Source: Cyanophora paradoxa (Eukaryota > Glaucocystophyceae > Cyanophorales > Cyanophoraceae). From it: DNA of 64,000 nucleotides. The notes under the pieces were generated by a model, which did not search any database, was not told the DNA's origin, and saw nothing but the letters and a program-made list of their open reading frames with translations. Positions 23,797-35,299 of the stretch are shown piece after piece. The translations under genes and the position numbers were made by a program. The stretch lies in assembly GCA_004431415.1 (NCBI GenBank), contig QPMI01000088.1, forward strand, positions 124,001 through 188,000, read 5' to 3'. Within the stretch, counting starts at the first letter, position 1. The number at the start of each line of letters is the position of its first letter.

Positions 23797-25500
23797 ATGT
23801 CGGGGCCCGATGCCGCTGCGGCCAGCCGCGAACACGTCTGGGACCCGCTGCTCCGCGCCAAGGGGTGCGCTCCGTCTGAGCGCTCCGCGCTTTCGCCGCC
23901 CCGACCACCGCTGCGCTCAGCTACCCTTATCCGAGGCCCGCCTCCTCTTTTGTGTTCGTTGATGGAGAAGGTTTGTGGCCACGACCCAACGCGGCGCTCC
24001 CGCGGCATCGATGCGCACGCTCACATCGCTCGCTCGGCAGTGTACGAGGTGCCGGACGCGCTTGCGAGGCCGAGCGAAGAGGGAGCGCGCGGAGAAGGGG
24101 TTCCTGTTCCGCGCATTCGGCTGGACGGACGGCGGGCCGAGGGCGGCGGGCGGCGGCTGGCGGAGGTCTGCAGCGCGGAGGAGCTGGACCTCGCCCGCCG
24201 CACGCCCGTGCTCGGCTACGGCTCCAACGCCTCCCCCGTGCAGCTCGAGCGCAAGGTCCGCCCGCAGGCCGCCAGGCCGCGCGGCCCCCGCCCGCGCGGC
24301 CCGAATCCGACGTGCTGGTGGCCCGCCGGTGCAGTTCATGGGCGGCGGGGCGCGCTGCGTGATCCCCGTGATGCGAGCCTACCTGCGAGACTTCGACTCG
24401 GTCTACACTATGATCGTCACCTCGCGCGCCCCTCCTCCGCTGCGCCCGCCGCGGCCCTGTACCCCCGCCTCACCTCTTCCCCCCAGGTACGGCAGCATAC
24501 CCGCCGGGCTGCAGGTCTCCCCGGGTACGGACGTCTGCGTCTACATCACGTACCTCGACGAGCCCCAGCTCGAACGCATGCACGAGACCGAGGGTACCCC
24601 GCACCCGCTCCGTCCCCCCTCCCTCGCCGCGGGGGGTACCGTATCCACCCCTCCGCGCAGGCGGGTACCGGTACTCGCTGTTGCACGGGCTCCGCCTGCA
24701 GGTCGGCAGGGCCCAGCTCGCACCTTCTCGTACCCCCGCCGGCAGCCCCTCACGGCGGCGCGCGTGTATCCCCAGATGGCGCTGGACGGGAGCGTATGGC
24801 CAGAGTGCTATGCTTACATCGGGCGGGGCGGGCACGCGCTCTGGCCGGGGCGCGCCTCCCACGAGGCCCACATCGCCCTCGCCGTCCGCACCCGCACCCG
24901 CCCCGGCCCCGGCCCCAACCCCGGGCGGCGCGGCCGGGCGGGGGGTGACGCCGGGGCCGGGCAGGAGGTGGAGGCGTGGAAGAGGCGGTACCCGGCGCTG
25001 TCGCAGGCGGAGATGCTCTCCCTCGTGCGCGCCGTCGTCTCCGGCGAGCTCGAGGACGCCATGGTGCGCCCGGGTCGGCTCGGTGTGCGGCCCCGCCCGA
25101 CCCGACCCGGGGCGGCGGCAGGCGGTGGACGGCCCCGTGACCCCGCGGGGGCTCGCGCGGGTGGTGGAGCGCCTGCGGGCCGCCGCGCACCTCCTCGACC
25201 CCTTCATCCTCGCCATGCTCTCCAAGGTCCAGGCCCCTCTGAGGCTCCTCGGCGGGGCGCCCTCCGCTCGGTCTGACGTGGGCGCAGGCGTCGGCGCGGC
25301 GGGAGGCGGGGGCGCGCCTGGCGGCCTCCCTCTCCGCCCTCCCCTTCTCCTACCAGCGCTTCTCCGTGGTCCGTCCCGAGCGACTGCCCGGGGCCGGCCC
25401 GCCCTCCGGGCTCATTCCACTCGCGCGCGCGCAGGTGCTGGACTGCGGGGCGATCCACAACCTGCGGTCCGTGGCGCCCCCGCAGGGCGCCCCTGCGTAG
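23797..25500 (+). CDS. YGSN-motif protein related to bacterial hypotheticals (gamma-glutamylcyclotransferase-like motif)
   Basis: The core reads TPVLGYGSNASPVQLERK, then CVIPVMRAYLRDFDSVYT, YGSIPAGLQVSPGTDVCVYI, LDEPQLERMHETE and YRYSLLHGLRL. This order matches a family of uncharacterised bacterial proteins. The YGSN motif is shared with the gamma-glutamylcyclotransferase/AIG2 fold, but a reaction cannot be assigned. Introns by frame: about 24257-24331 (GT), 24424-24486 (GC), 24599-24660 (GT), 24733-24775 (GT) and two or more further on. The C-terminal part, with PRGLARVVERLRAAAHLLDP and PFSYQRFSVV, ends VLDCGAIHNLRSV before a TAG at 25498-25500. The ATG at 23797 is the first in a good frame, but the exons between it and about 24150 are uncertain. 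Bacterial resemblance suggests old transfer; the introns argue for long residence. Confidence 0.65.
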
Positions 25501-25771
25501 GCGGGGGTGCGGGGCGCGTCGAGGGGCCGGGGAGATCGGGCACCGGCGCGGAGCCTCGGAACGAGTTGCATTTGGAGACAGAGTTAGCGTCCTGACCGTA
25601 GGTAGAGAGCACCGGGCACAGGAGGCGAGGCGCGACGGCCTCTCTCAGGCGAGTCGGTAGTGCACGTAGCGGATAACCCAGAATTCGAAGTATATACGTA
25701 GCTACCAGTATAGAGGAACTTGGGAAACCAATTGGGCCGCGGGGGCCAATTGCAACTCAGCGGCCAGGCTG

Positions 25772-25827
25772 TTAAGATTCCAGAGTTTGGGATGCAAGCT
25801 TAAGATTCCAAAGTTTGGGATGCAAAT
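25772..25827. repeat. Two-copy 28-bp tandem repeat
   Basis: TTAAGATTCCAGAGTTTGGG (start of copy 1) is repeated directly at 25800 with a single A for G change inside this stretch. The copies differ by about three bases in all. Confidence 0.85.
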
Positions 25828-25902
25828 GTCACAGACTCACAGGTCATTTGAAAAAATGATCACACTGCCAAAAGGTGGTATGCGACTCAATAATGCGAGT
25901 AA

Positions 25903-25928
25903 TAGTAGTAGTAGTAGTAGTAGTAGTA
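25903..25928. repeat. (TAG)n microsatellite
   Basis: About eight consecutive TAG units in the AT-rich spacer. Confidence 0.9.
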
Positions 25929-26213
25929 TGCGAAGTAGAAAAGTAGTAATGCGCATCTCGAATAAAATGATCATGATGGAATAAAGTAGCATGAGAAAAA
26001 AGGACCGGCTTGAACAAAAAGAAGCTGACGTGCATGCATATGGGCACGCACGAAAGCTGTAACTGCGGCTACTGTCGATAATCTCAGTATTAAATCCTAG
26101 ATGAATGAATGAAATTAATGCCCTATCGATAGTGTACTATAGCTGTAGTACAAGTTGTACAGCACTGCGGCACGAACCGAAGTCGCCGAGTCGTGCGGAA
26201 AGGCGAAATGAAG

Positions 26214-29200
26214 TCAAGAGGCGAGGAGGGAGAGGGCGCGGGCGAGGGCGGCGGGCGAGGAGGCCTTGACGGGCTCGAGGCCCCGCGCGACCCGGCCGGA
26301 CGCCGCCTCCGCCCACTCCTCGGCCTCGCGGGACGGGTGCAGGAGGCCGCGGGCGGCGTGGAGGAGCGGCCGGTTCACCGGCGCGAGGCGGCACGCGAGG
26401 CGGGCGGCGCGCAGGAGCTCCGAGGCCAGCCGCCGCGCGGGGGCGGAGGCCGGGGCGCGGGGCCCCCCGCGCGGGCGAGGGCGGCGGTGGCGAGGGCGGC
26501 GTAGAGGCGGCCGCAGGCGGCGAAGAAGATGCCGGGGGCCGGCGCCCGCGCCGCGATGGCGAGGATCCCGCGCGCATACCCGCCGCCGCCTCGGCCGCCG
26601 CCGCCGCCTCGGCTCCAGCGGCGCCCCAGGCCCGCCGGCTGGGGCGAGGGCGCGGAGGGCGGCGGCGAGGGCGAGGGCCCCCGCCGCGAGCTCCCCCTCG
26701 ATGTCCCCGAGCCCTGCCCGCCCCGCGCCGAGTCTCGCACCAGGAGCGCCCGAGCCGCCCGGCCGCGGGGGAGGCGCACCGGGGATCGAGGCGAGCGCCC
26801 GCTCCAGCGCCCGCGCGCACTCCGCGAGGGGCGGGCCCCCGGCGAGGGCCGGCCAGCCGAGGGCGCGGCGCGTGGCGGCCGCGAGGCACGCGAAGACGAC
26901 CCCAAAGAGGCGCGCCGGGCCGCCGACGGCGCCGGCGAGGACCGCCGCAGCCTCCTCGAGCCTGCCCCGCGTCGGCTGCAGCCGAGGGGGGGCCGAGGGG
27001 GCGCCGAGGGGCGCGGGCGCACGCGTGAATGTCCCCGCGGTACATGGCGACGACGCCGATGAAGATGCGCAGCTCCTCCGCCCGCGCCGGGTTCCCCGCC
27101 GCCCCCGCGTGAGCCTGCCAGCGCGTCAAAAATGCAGCGGGATCCGGATCGTTGTTTCATTGGTTAGGAAGGGGGCGGGGGGTGGGGGTGGGGGGGTGGC
27201 GTGGGGGCGCACAAAGGCGTGCTCGATGTAGAGGGCGAGGGTGCCGCCCTCGCCGCGGCTCAGCGCGTTCAGCGCGAGGAGCGTGAGGACGCCGGCGCGC
27301 TCGGCCGAGCCCACCGCCCCCGCGTGCTCCACCGCCTGGGGCGCCCGAGTCAGAGGCAGGCCCGCCCGCGGCGGCCCCTCCTCCGCCCGCTGGAGCCACG
27401 CGCACCTTCCGCTCGTACGTCCGCCACAGCTTCAGGAGCTTCAGGCCGGGGGCGAGGGTGAACGGGATCGCCGCGATGCTGCGGGCGCTTTAACAATAAG
27501 CGAACCGGGAGCTCGAAGCTGCAGTGAAAAGGGAGGGGGGCACGAACGCGTAGCTGCGGGCGAGGACCGGGGCGCAGACGGCGCCGCGGGCCTCGGCGGC
27601 GTTCGCGGAGCGGAGTCCGACGACGGCGGCCCGCGGGAAGTCGTTGATCTTCGCGAGGGCCTGGGGCGGGGGCGGGAGGGCGCCGGCGCGGTCAGGCGCC
27701 CCCGCAGCCGCCGCACCGAGGGCGGGCCCGCGGCGCACGTCGGCGAGGATGTGGCCGGCGAGGACGGCGCGCAGCGCTGGCGGGGTCGCCAGGGCCTCCT
27801 CGGCCGTCGACGCGCCCGGCGGCGGCGTCGCCAGCAGCGCGTCCAGCGCGGCGCGAATGGTCGGCGGGGAGGGCCGGCGGGGGCCCGCGGCGGCCTCCTT
27901 GGCGCGCCGGAAGAGCTGCGGGCGGGGGCTCGGCGCAGGCGGGGCGGGCGGAGAAGCAGGGAAGGGGCGAGAACCTGGCGGGCGACGGCGCCCAGGGTCG
28001 CCAGGGGGACGCGGGCGGGTTGCGCAGGGCCGGCTGCACGCGGCACCCCTCCTCGAACAGCGACAGGGCGGCCTGCGAATCCGAGGGTGAGGGGCGGCGG
28101 GGCGGACGGGGCGGCGGGGGCGGCGCGGGTGGCACGGTCAGCTGGGCGACGGCCTCGGGGAAGCTGCCGACGTCGGAGAGGGCGGCGCCGAGCTCGGAGC
28201 GCGCCACCGCCTCCTCCGCCTCCAGCGCCCCGCCCGCCGCCGCGGAAAGGCGCCCCGCGCCAGCGGCGTCGCGCCTGACGCCGCCGAGGAGCCCCGCGGC
28301 GCGCTCCAGCGCGTCCACCGCCGTCGCGTTGTCGAAGACGCGCCGGGCCTGCCGCGCGCGCGTCGGGCCGGGCGCGGGCCGGCGTGCAGGCGGCGACGGG
28401 GCGCCGACGGCGCTCACCTCGAACGCGAGGCGGACGAGGGAGAGTGCAGCGAGGCGCCGGTGGCCCACCTGCTCCCACTGCCCGCCGCGCCGCGCCGTCG
28501 GCGGGGGCCGAGGCTCCAGTGCAGGGCGGCGCTCGAGCGCGCGCGCACGTGGTACGCAACGGCGTCGTCGGAGCGGGCCGCGTGAAGGGCGCGGCTTTTC
28601 TGCGCCGGACGCGCCCTCAGCGGATGGGAGGGCGGGAGGGAGGTGGGGGCGGGGCAGGGGGTGCCTGGGCGAGGTGCAGGGCGGCGCGCGCGTGGAGGGC
28701 GCGCCGCTGGGCGGGCAGGAGGAGGCCCAGCACCGCCTGCGCGCGACGTCGGCCCCGTCAGCGAAGTGAGGAGAGGTGCGCGGCGGCGCCGGCGCACGCT
28801 GCGGATGCGCTCGTGGCGCCAGCGGAAGAGGGGCTCGGGGGCGTCCGCCGCCAGCAGGCTCTCGCTCTCGCTCTCCGAGCCGCCGCCCTCCGACCCCGAC
28901 CCCGCCTCCTCGCCCCCGCCCCGCTCGACCTCCGCGCGGCGCACCCTCTCCAGCCCCAAGTCCGCCACGTCCCGCCCTGCGGCGCGTACGCCGGACGCCG
29001 GTGAGCCTCTCACCGGCGCGGGCTCAAGAGAGGGGCGCACCGCTCAGGGCGCGGGCGAGCATGACCGGATCGGCGACGAGCTCTGCGGCGCGCCACGATC
29101 CGGGTCGGCAATCAGTGCCGCCCACGCAGAAGCGGCCCGGCGAGGCGCACCGGCGGAGGAGAGCGGGTGGACGGCGCAGAGGAGGGTGATGGGGAACTGG

Positions 29201-32200
29201 AGCCCGCAGACGGCCGCCACCTGCCGGCGCCTGAGCGGGTGCGCCGGCGGGCGGGGCGGGGCGGCGGAGGCGGGGCGGGCCTTGAGGAGGAGCTGGGCGC
29301 GGAAGGGGAGGGCGGAGAGGCGGGAGACGACAAGGGCGGCGAAGTCGGCGGGGATCGCCGCCGCCGCCCCCTCCAGCGACACCTGCCCCCGCCCCTCGAA
29401 CGCCGCCGGGGCGGGCGGCTGCGGCTCGAGGCGCCGCGCGCACGAGCTCGAGGACGGAGGAGTCGTCGTCCTCCCCGCCCCCGTCAGCGTCGGCCGCCTC
29501 GCCGCCCTCCCTGCCAGAGGGCGCGGCACGGCGCGTCAGCGGGGCGGCGTGAGGGCGACTGCAGCGGGGCGGGCACCCGGGGGCGGGGGCGGGGAGGCTC
29601 GAGGCGGGGGGCGGGCGGGAGGGGAGGAGGAGGCCGGAGAGCTGGAGGGCCCCCGCCACCTCCCGCACGAGGAGGGGCAGGCCGCCCGAGCGCTCCAGCA
29701 GCAGCCGCATCGCCTGCCGCCCCGCATCGCACCGCGACGCGTCGCACCCGGCCGAGGGCCGAGGGGCCGGGTCCCGAGGCGAGGGCCGGCTCACCGCGGG
29801 CCCCAGGGAGCGAGCGCCCAGGGCGGAGCGGGCGAGCGCCAGCGTGTCCGACTCGGAGAGGGGCGCGAGGACCAGGCGCTCCGCGGCCGCCGCGACGCTC
29901 TCGCGCCGCGCCTCCGCCTGCAGACGCGCCGGCTCGGACGCTCTTCCGCGGGCGGCATCGAGGGGAAGCGGCACCTGCCGGCCCAACGACGAGTCGCCCG
30001 TGCGGTACGCAGCAAGAAGCACCGCCGGGCCGCCGGGCTGCGCGGCCTGCCGAGGGCGGATCGCGCCGGGGCCGACTACGGCGCAGGCGACAGCGTCGGG
30101 TGCGCACGGCGAGGGCGAGAGACAGGGAGAGGTTGTCGATCCACTCCTGGCCGGGCGCGTGTGAGCAAGACGGCAGAGAGCAGGAGCCCGAGGCTCGCTC
30201 GAGCCGGACGCGCGCACCACGTGGTCCACGATCAGAAGAATGGAGGCGCCGGCGGGTTGGGCGCGCCCTGGGTTCGACCGCCAGTTCTCCGAGGGCGGGG
30301 GCGGAGGGGACGGGGCCTCCCCCCCCTCCATCGAGATCGAGGAGAGGGCCCAGGCCGGCTCCATCGCGAGCGCCTGCGCCACGCGGCGCGCCTCGAGGCC
30401 GCCGCCGACCGCCGCCGCCGCCACGGCGGTCGGCCGAGGGCGAGCGGCCTCGAGCCGCCCCGACGCCCCGGCCGGCCCGTGGCTGCGCCGCCGGCTACTG
30501 TTCTCCGCAGCCCCGGGCGGCGCGCCGAACATCGCTGCGCCGGCATCCCAGTGAGTAGAGGCGCGAAGGAAGAGGGCGCCGACAGCGGGCGGCGGGGCAC
30601 CGGCGAGCGCGGAGCACTCGGTGGCGTGGGCGCGCAGCACGAGCAGCGCCAGCCGCTCGGTCTCGCGCCGCCGGACCTCCGAGTCCCTGCCCGGGAGCGC
30701 TCAGCTGCGGGAAGAACCGGGGGGGCGGGGCGGGGCGGGGGCGGACATGGTGCGCGTCTCCTCCGACTCGGGGATGGCGAGCCTCGGGTGGAGGGCGTTG
30801 AGGAGCGGCAGGCAGGCCACCGCGCGCGCGTCCAGCGCCCCCGCGGGGAGCAGCGCCGCCAGCCTCCTCAGGACGAGCTCCCGCGAGGTCGGCCCCGCCG
30901 GGGCCGCCATCGCGCTCGGGGCCCCAAGGTTCTCCGACGAGTGGACGCGGCTCGGCACCGCCGACTCGGCTGCGCTCGCGATCCCGGAGCTGTCGGCGGC
31001 CGCCGGGGCCGCCCCACGGCTCCAGGCTCTGAGGACGGGCCGCAGCGCCTCCCGCCAGGCGCTGTACGGCTCCCCCCGCGCCGGGTCTGCGCCCCGGCAT
31101 CGGCACCCGGGCGCGCGCTCGGGAGGGGAGAGCAGGCGGGGGCCGCCGGACCGCCGGAGAGGGTGAGCGAGGGGAGGCCGCGCCGTCCCACGGCGTCGTC
31201 CACGGCGGCGAGCAGGGAGCTCTTGCCCTGCGCAAGGAGGCGGTTCGTCCGGGCGGCGACGGCCGGATCGGAGCGGGAGGGGCGGGGCGGACCACGCCGG
31301 CGGGGCCCTCGACGAGCAGCGCGCGCCGCGCGCCGGCCGCGCCGGCCGCGCCCGAGAGCAGCGCCTTGGTCGCCTGCTTCACGGCAGAGTCGCGGCCCAC
31401 CAGCGGAGCGACGCCCGCCTGCGCGGGGTCCGGAGCGGTGGAGGCCCGCGTCAGAGGCGGCGCGCATGCAGCGGACGGGGCGGCCGACCGTCCCGCTGCG
31501 GGACGCCCGACGGGCAGCCCCGTGCCAGGACTTCACGCTCAGGAGCGCGTGCGCCTCCGTGAGCCCTTCGAAGCTGAGCGCCGCAGCGTCGGCGGAGCGC
31601 GATCGCGAGTGCCTGCAGGCGGCCGTGCGGGCGGCGCAAAGGCTCGCGAGACCCGCACCCTTTGAGGCGGAGGGCGAGGGGCGGGTGAGAGAAAGCGGCG
31701 CGCTGGCGGGCGCGGCGGCCTGCGCGGAGGGGCGTCGGCCGGAGCCGGCCCGGCGGCGCGCAGCGGCGCCCGAGGAGACGCACACGTGGCCTCGTCGACG
31801 AGGACGCGGTTCTCGGCGTGCTGCATGAGGCGGGCGGCGAGGTTCACCGTGCGCCCCAAGACTGCGCCGCGCGCGCCGGTCAGTTGACATGTTAGTGATC
31901 ATGAGCAGCCGCCGGGGGCCGCCGCGCACCGGTGTACTCGCAGCGGCGATCGCGGGCGCCGACGATGCCGGCAAAGCACCTGCGGGGCGGGCGCGTCGGG
32001 GGCCGGCGGGGCGGGGCGGGGGATCGAGGCGAGGGCGGGAGGGGCCGCGCCTGCCGGTGGCGATGCCGGCGGAGGAGGGAGGCCGGCCGCCGCCAGCAGC
32101 GCGAGCGCCTCCTCGCCCGCCGCCACCGCCCGCCCCCTGCCGCCCCGCGCGCCCGCCGGCGTCGGCGTCGGCCGGCGCCTCCGCGGGTCGGGCCGGCGAC

Positions 32201-32513
32201 GCGCACGCGTCGTCGAGGTGGGCGAAGAAGGGGAGGCCGAAGGCCGCGACCGCCACGCAGCCCTTGTCCTGCGCGCCCCCCGCGCATGAGATCGCGTCGC
32301 CCTGAGCCTCGACTCTGGGCTCCGGATCCGCGCACGTCCACGATGATCTGCAGCGATCGGTAAACTGGCTGCGGTGACTTGCGGCCGGCGCGGGAGGGAA
32401 CCTTGTTGAGAACGCCGCCTCGGCGCTCGCAGACGCCCTCCAGGATCTCCGTGGCGCGGGCCAGAGACTCCTGGAAGCGGCGCGCCCCGCCCGCGCTCGC
32501 GTATGCGCCCCCT

Positions 32514-32551
<38 letters not shown>

Positions 32552-34397
32552 GCGCCGCGCTCGAGCTCCGACTCGGGCCGACCCGACGGCCAGCCGCCGG
32601 CCAGGAACGCCACGCCGGCGGCTCCTCTCTCTGCAACCGCAGGCGAGGCCGGCGCAAGCACGCCCCCAACGCTCAGGAACATGACGGAGGCCTCTCGAAT
32701 CTGCGGAGGGGGGCCTGTGTGACGGGAAAGCGCGTGGGCGCGGTTCGACGGGCCCGGGCAGACCTCGTCGTGCCAGGCGGGCAGGCCCTCCCTCAGCGAC
32801 TCGCGGACGACAAGGGGCACGAACGGGGAGGCCGCCACCGCGAGCCCCAGCGACGGGCGCGCGGCCTCGGCGGCGCGCGCGACGTGCCGGTCTGGCTCGC
32901 AGTGGCCCAGGGAATCCACTTCGAGCAAGGAGAAGCCGGAGGGCAGCGCCGTGGCTGCAACCGCGCGGCGCAGGCGCGCTGTGAGCGTGGGCGAGCCGCG
33001 CGCGCCGCGCCTGGCGCACCCCGCGCGGAGGGCCACTGCGCGAGGATCTCGTCCAGGGCCGCCCGCCCGCACGCCACCTGCCCGCGCTGCGCGTGCGGCT
33101 CCGCGCCGCACGCCTCCTGCACCGCCGGGCCCCCGCACACGCTGTGCCGTCGAGTGTCTGTGGAAGGCCGCGCGTGGGCGGAGGGGAGCCACCGAGCTCT
33201 TCAGGACAGGGGCTGCTCACCTGTCCCGGGGTAGCAGCGCGTGACGCTGCCGGCGCCGACGCCTGCGGCCGGCGCGGTCGCTCGATAAGCTCGGGGACGA
33301 ATCGGGGAGGGGAATCAGAGGCTCGGGGACCGATGTGGATGGAGAGGGGTGACAGCGAAGGGCCTTGGCCCCCACAGGCCGCGGCCTGCCGCACAAGGCC
33401 GGCGGCGCAGCGGCCGGCGGCGAGAGCTGGGTGCGTCGCGCCGCCCGACCCCGCCGCGTCAGCCGGTGCGGAGAAGACGATGAGCATCGCGTCTCCGGCT
33501 GCAGCAGCGTGAGGGCCGAGCTCCGGATCAGACGCGTGCCGTGCGCGGGGCACCGAAGCTCTCGACGGAGACGTCGCAGCGGCAGCAGGCGCGGTGCAGC
33601 TCGGCCTCCTCCAGGAGCGCGGAGAGGAAGGCGTTGAGGGTGGCCGCCAGCTCGCCCGCCGCCCGCGCCTCGTCCGCCCCGCACTGCCCGAAGATCGCCG
33701 CCTCCAGCGCCGTGAATCTGCCACCGGGTTCGATTCAGCTGCGGGGGTGGGCGGGGAGGGGGGAGTCTAATGAGGGGGAAAGGGTCAAGGGGGGGAAAGG
33801 GAAAGAAGGGGGAGGGGGGGGGGGGGGGGGGGGGCGAGAGAGAGGGGGAGCGATGCGGGGCAGGAGAGGGCCGGGAGAGGGTGGGGCGCGTACCCCGAAA
33901 CGTCGACGAAGAGAGCGGCACAGTTCTCGTCGCCGCTCTGAGGCTCGGGGGCCCGCGAGAGTGCCGCGCCCGCCGCGCCCGCCCCGTGGTGCCGCGCGAG
34001 CCTCTGCAGCTCACTGCCGCTGGCGTCAAGAAAGCAGCGGTGCCATAACTGCGGTGAAGGGCGGGGCGGCGGACGTGGCGAGGCGGGAGGGCAGGTAGGC
34101 CTCGAGCGCGCCGTGCTGCGGGGCGGCGCGGCGGCCGAGCACGCCGCCCTGGCCGCCGGACTCCCCGACGAGCGCGGCGCGCGCCGCCTCCTCGAGGTCC
34201 CCTTGCGGCAGCAGCTCCAGCGCAAGATCGAGCCCCGGCTGGCCCTGCCCCTGCCGCCCATCGCCAGCGCCCTCCGCGGCCGCGTGCCCGTTCCGCTGCA
34301 GCTGGCGCACGCTGTACGGGCTGGCCTCCAAGCGCGCGCTCGGGCTCTCCCGGCCCCCCTCGGAGCTGCAGCTCCCGCTCGGCGCGCTGGCGCTCAT
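26214..34397 (-). CDS. Soluble-type adenylyl cyclase homologue (ADCY10-like)
   Basis: Makes cyclic AMP; the animal homologue is bicarbonate-stimulated and acts in cilia and cytosol. Order seen: C1 cyclase half with both metal-binding Asp motifs, AALFVDVSGY (about 33.9 kb) and FGAGDAMLIVFSAP (33.5 kb). C2 half (32.7-31.8 kb) has DKGCVAVAAFGLPFFAHLDD, FAGIVGARDRRCEYT and GRTVNLAARLMQHAENRVL, keeping the Asn and Arg used in catalysis. Then comes an NTPase domain: GRDSAVKQATK, a P-loop split by an intron (GPAGV then GKSSLLAAVDDAV, 31.3-31.2 kb), ASILLIVDHVV, RLVLAPLSESDTLALA and LLERSGGLPLLVREVAGAL. After that comes LFRWRHERIRSV and a long TPR-like helical C-terminus ending ARALSLLAS with TGA at 26214. 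The ATG at 34397 (MSASAPSG) is in frame with the C1 half. This domain order is diagnostic of the family. Exact exon list not resolved. Confidence 0.85.
33814..33834. repeat. 21-nt poly-G run in a cyclase intron
   Basis: Lies inside a G-rich block (about 33750-33860) between the exon with FVDVSGY and the next cyclase exon. It reads as a C-rich tract in the transcript, as expected for intron sequence in this genome. Confidence 0.8.
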
Positions 34398-35299
34398 GAT
34401 CAAACTCCCGCGGCCGTACGCGGCGGCCGCGTCCTCCGCGGGCCATGTCCTCCTGCTCGACGCGCTGGGCACGAAAGCGATGCGTGAAAAGCTTTAAGGG
34501 TGACGGTTCAAGGGCGCATTCCGATCTCAAGACGCGAACCTCACGACGCGGCGAGGTTGCGCGTTGTCGCTGCGAGGCCGAGGCCGATCCGACTTCGATC
34601 GGGCAAGACTCCCGCCGCGGTTGCCCATGCAGACCGCCGCGCCGGACGGAGACCGGCGCGCGCCGGCTCAAGACCAGGGCGCCGTCGGCTGATTGCCTAT
34701 CGCAAGTTGAGGAAGAAGAAGAGGCTGATCGCCGAGTCAAGGACGATTCGCTGCCAGCTGCAGAGAATTCCGAAGATCTGCGAGAATTCGAAGGTGGCGC
34801 CGGCGCTTGCTAGAACATGATCGCGCACGCGCAGCTATAGGGTTGCGCGTGCTTCTGGGGTGTCGTTCAAAGCGCTATACATTGCGAAACTCGCTCGCGG
34901 CTGATTGCTGTAGCGCCGGACATGTACAATGGCAGTCAAGACCATTAGCACGATGTACCCCCCGTGACCGCGCTAGTAGCGGCGCTACTACGTATACGGC
35001 GCTAGCGCTGTGCGTTGCAAGTCCCGCCCGATTGAAGCCCTTTCACGCGGCCACGATGACGTGCCATCGCAGCGCTATCGGGTTGGGGGATTCGAATACT
35101 AGTATACAGCCGGCAGCGATCGTTCGACTGTGCCTACGCCTCGACAATGCGGCCGCCCCCAGGGACTGCGAGCTCGTCCTCCTCCTCCTCCCCCGAGGAG
35201 GCGGGGGGGTACCGTGCGGCGGGCGGGAGCGGGAAGGGCCGCGGGGCGGGGTAGGGGCACGCCTCGTGGGGGACGTCCTGCCGGCGGGGCGCCGGCCTG
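34398..35299. other. Intergenic spacer, no gene seen
   Basis: About 900 bp between the cyclase start and the 3' end of the GST fusion gene, both on the minus strand. Composition is closer to 50-55% GC than in genes. It should contain the cyclase promoter near 34400-34700. Open frames here overlap without any recognisable motif and I do not call a gene. One CAGCTATAGGG motif (34842) is shared with other spacers. Confidence 0.5.

Larger units (their letters stand above)
25501..26213. other. Convergent intergenic spacer with short tandem repeats
   Basis: AT-rich gap of about 710 bp between two converging genes. It contains the 28-bp tandem repeat and the TAG microsatellite listed separately, plus several ATGATCATG-like palindromes. 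The short open frames here (25787-25984 and its reverse) are made of the microsatellite and do not look coding. Confidence 0.6.

Noticed and set aside
24319-24332. A 14-nt intron in the YGSN gene (GCCCGCCGGTGCAG)
   Set aside because: A 75-nt GT-AG intron (24257-24331) joins QLERK to FMGGGARCVIPV, which fits the protein family much better and needs no tiny intron.
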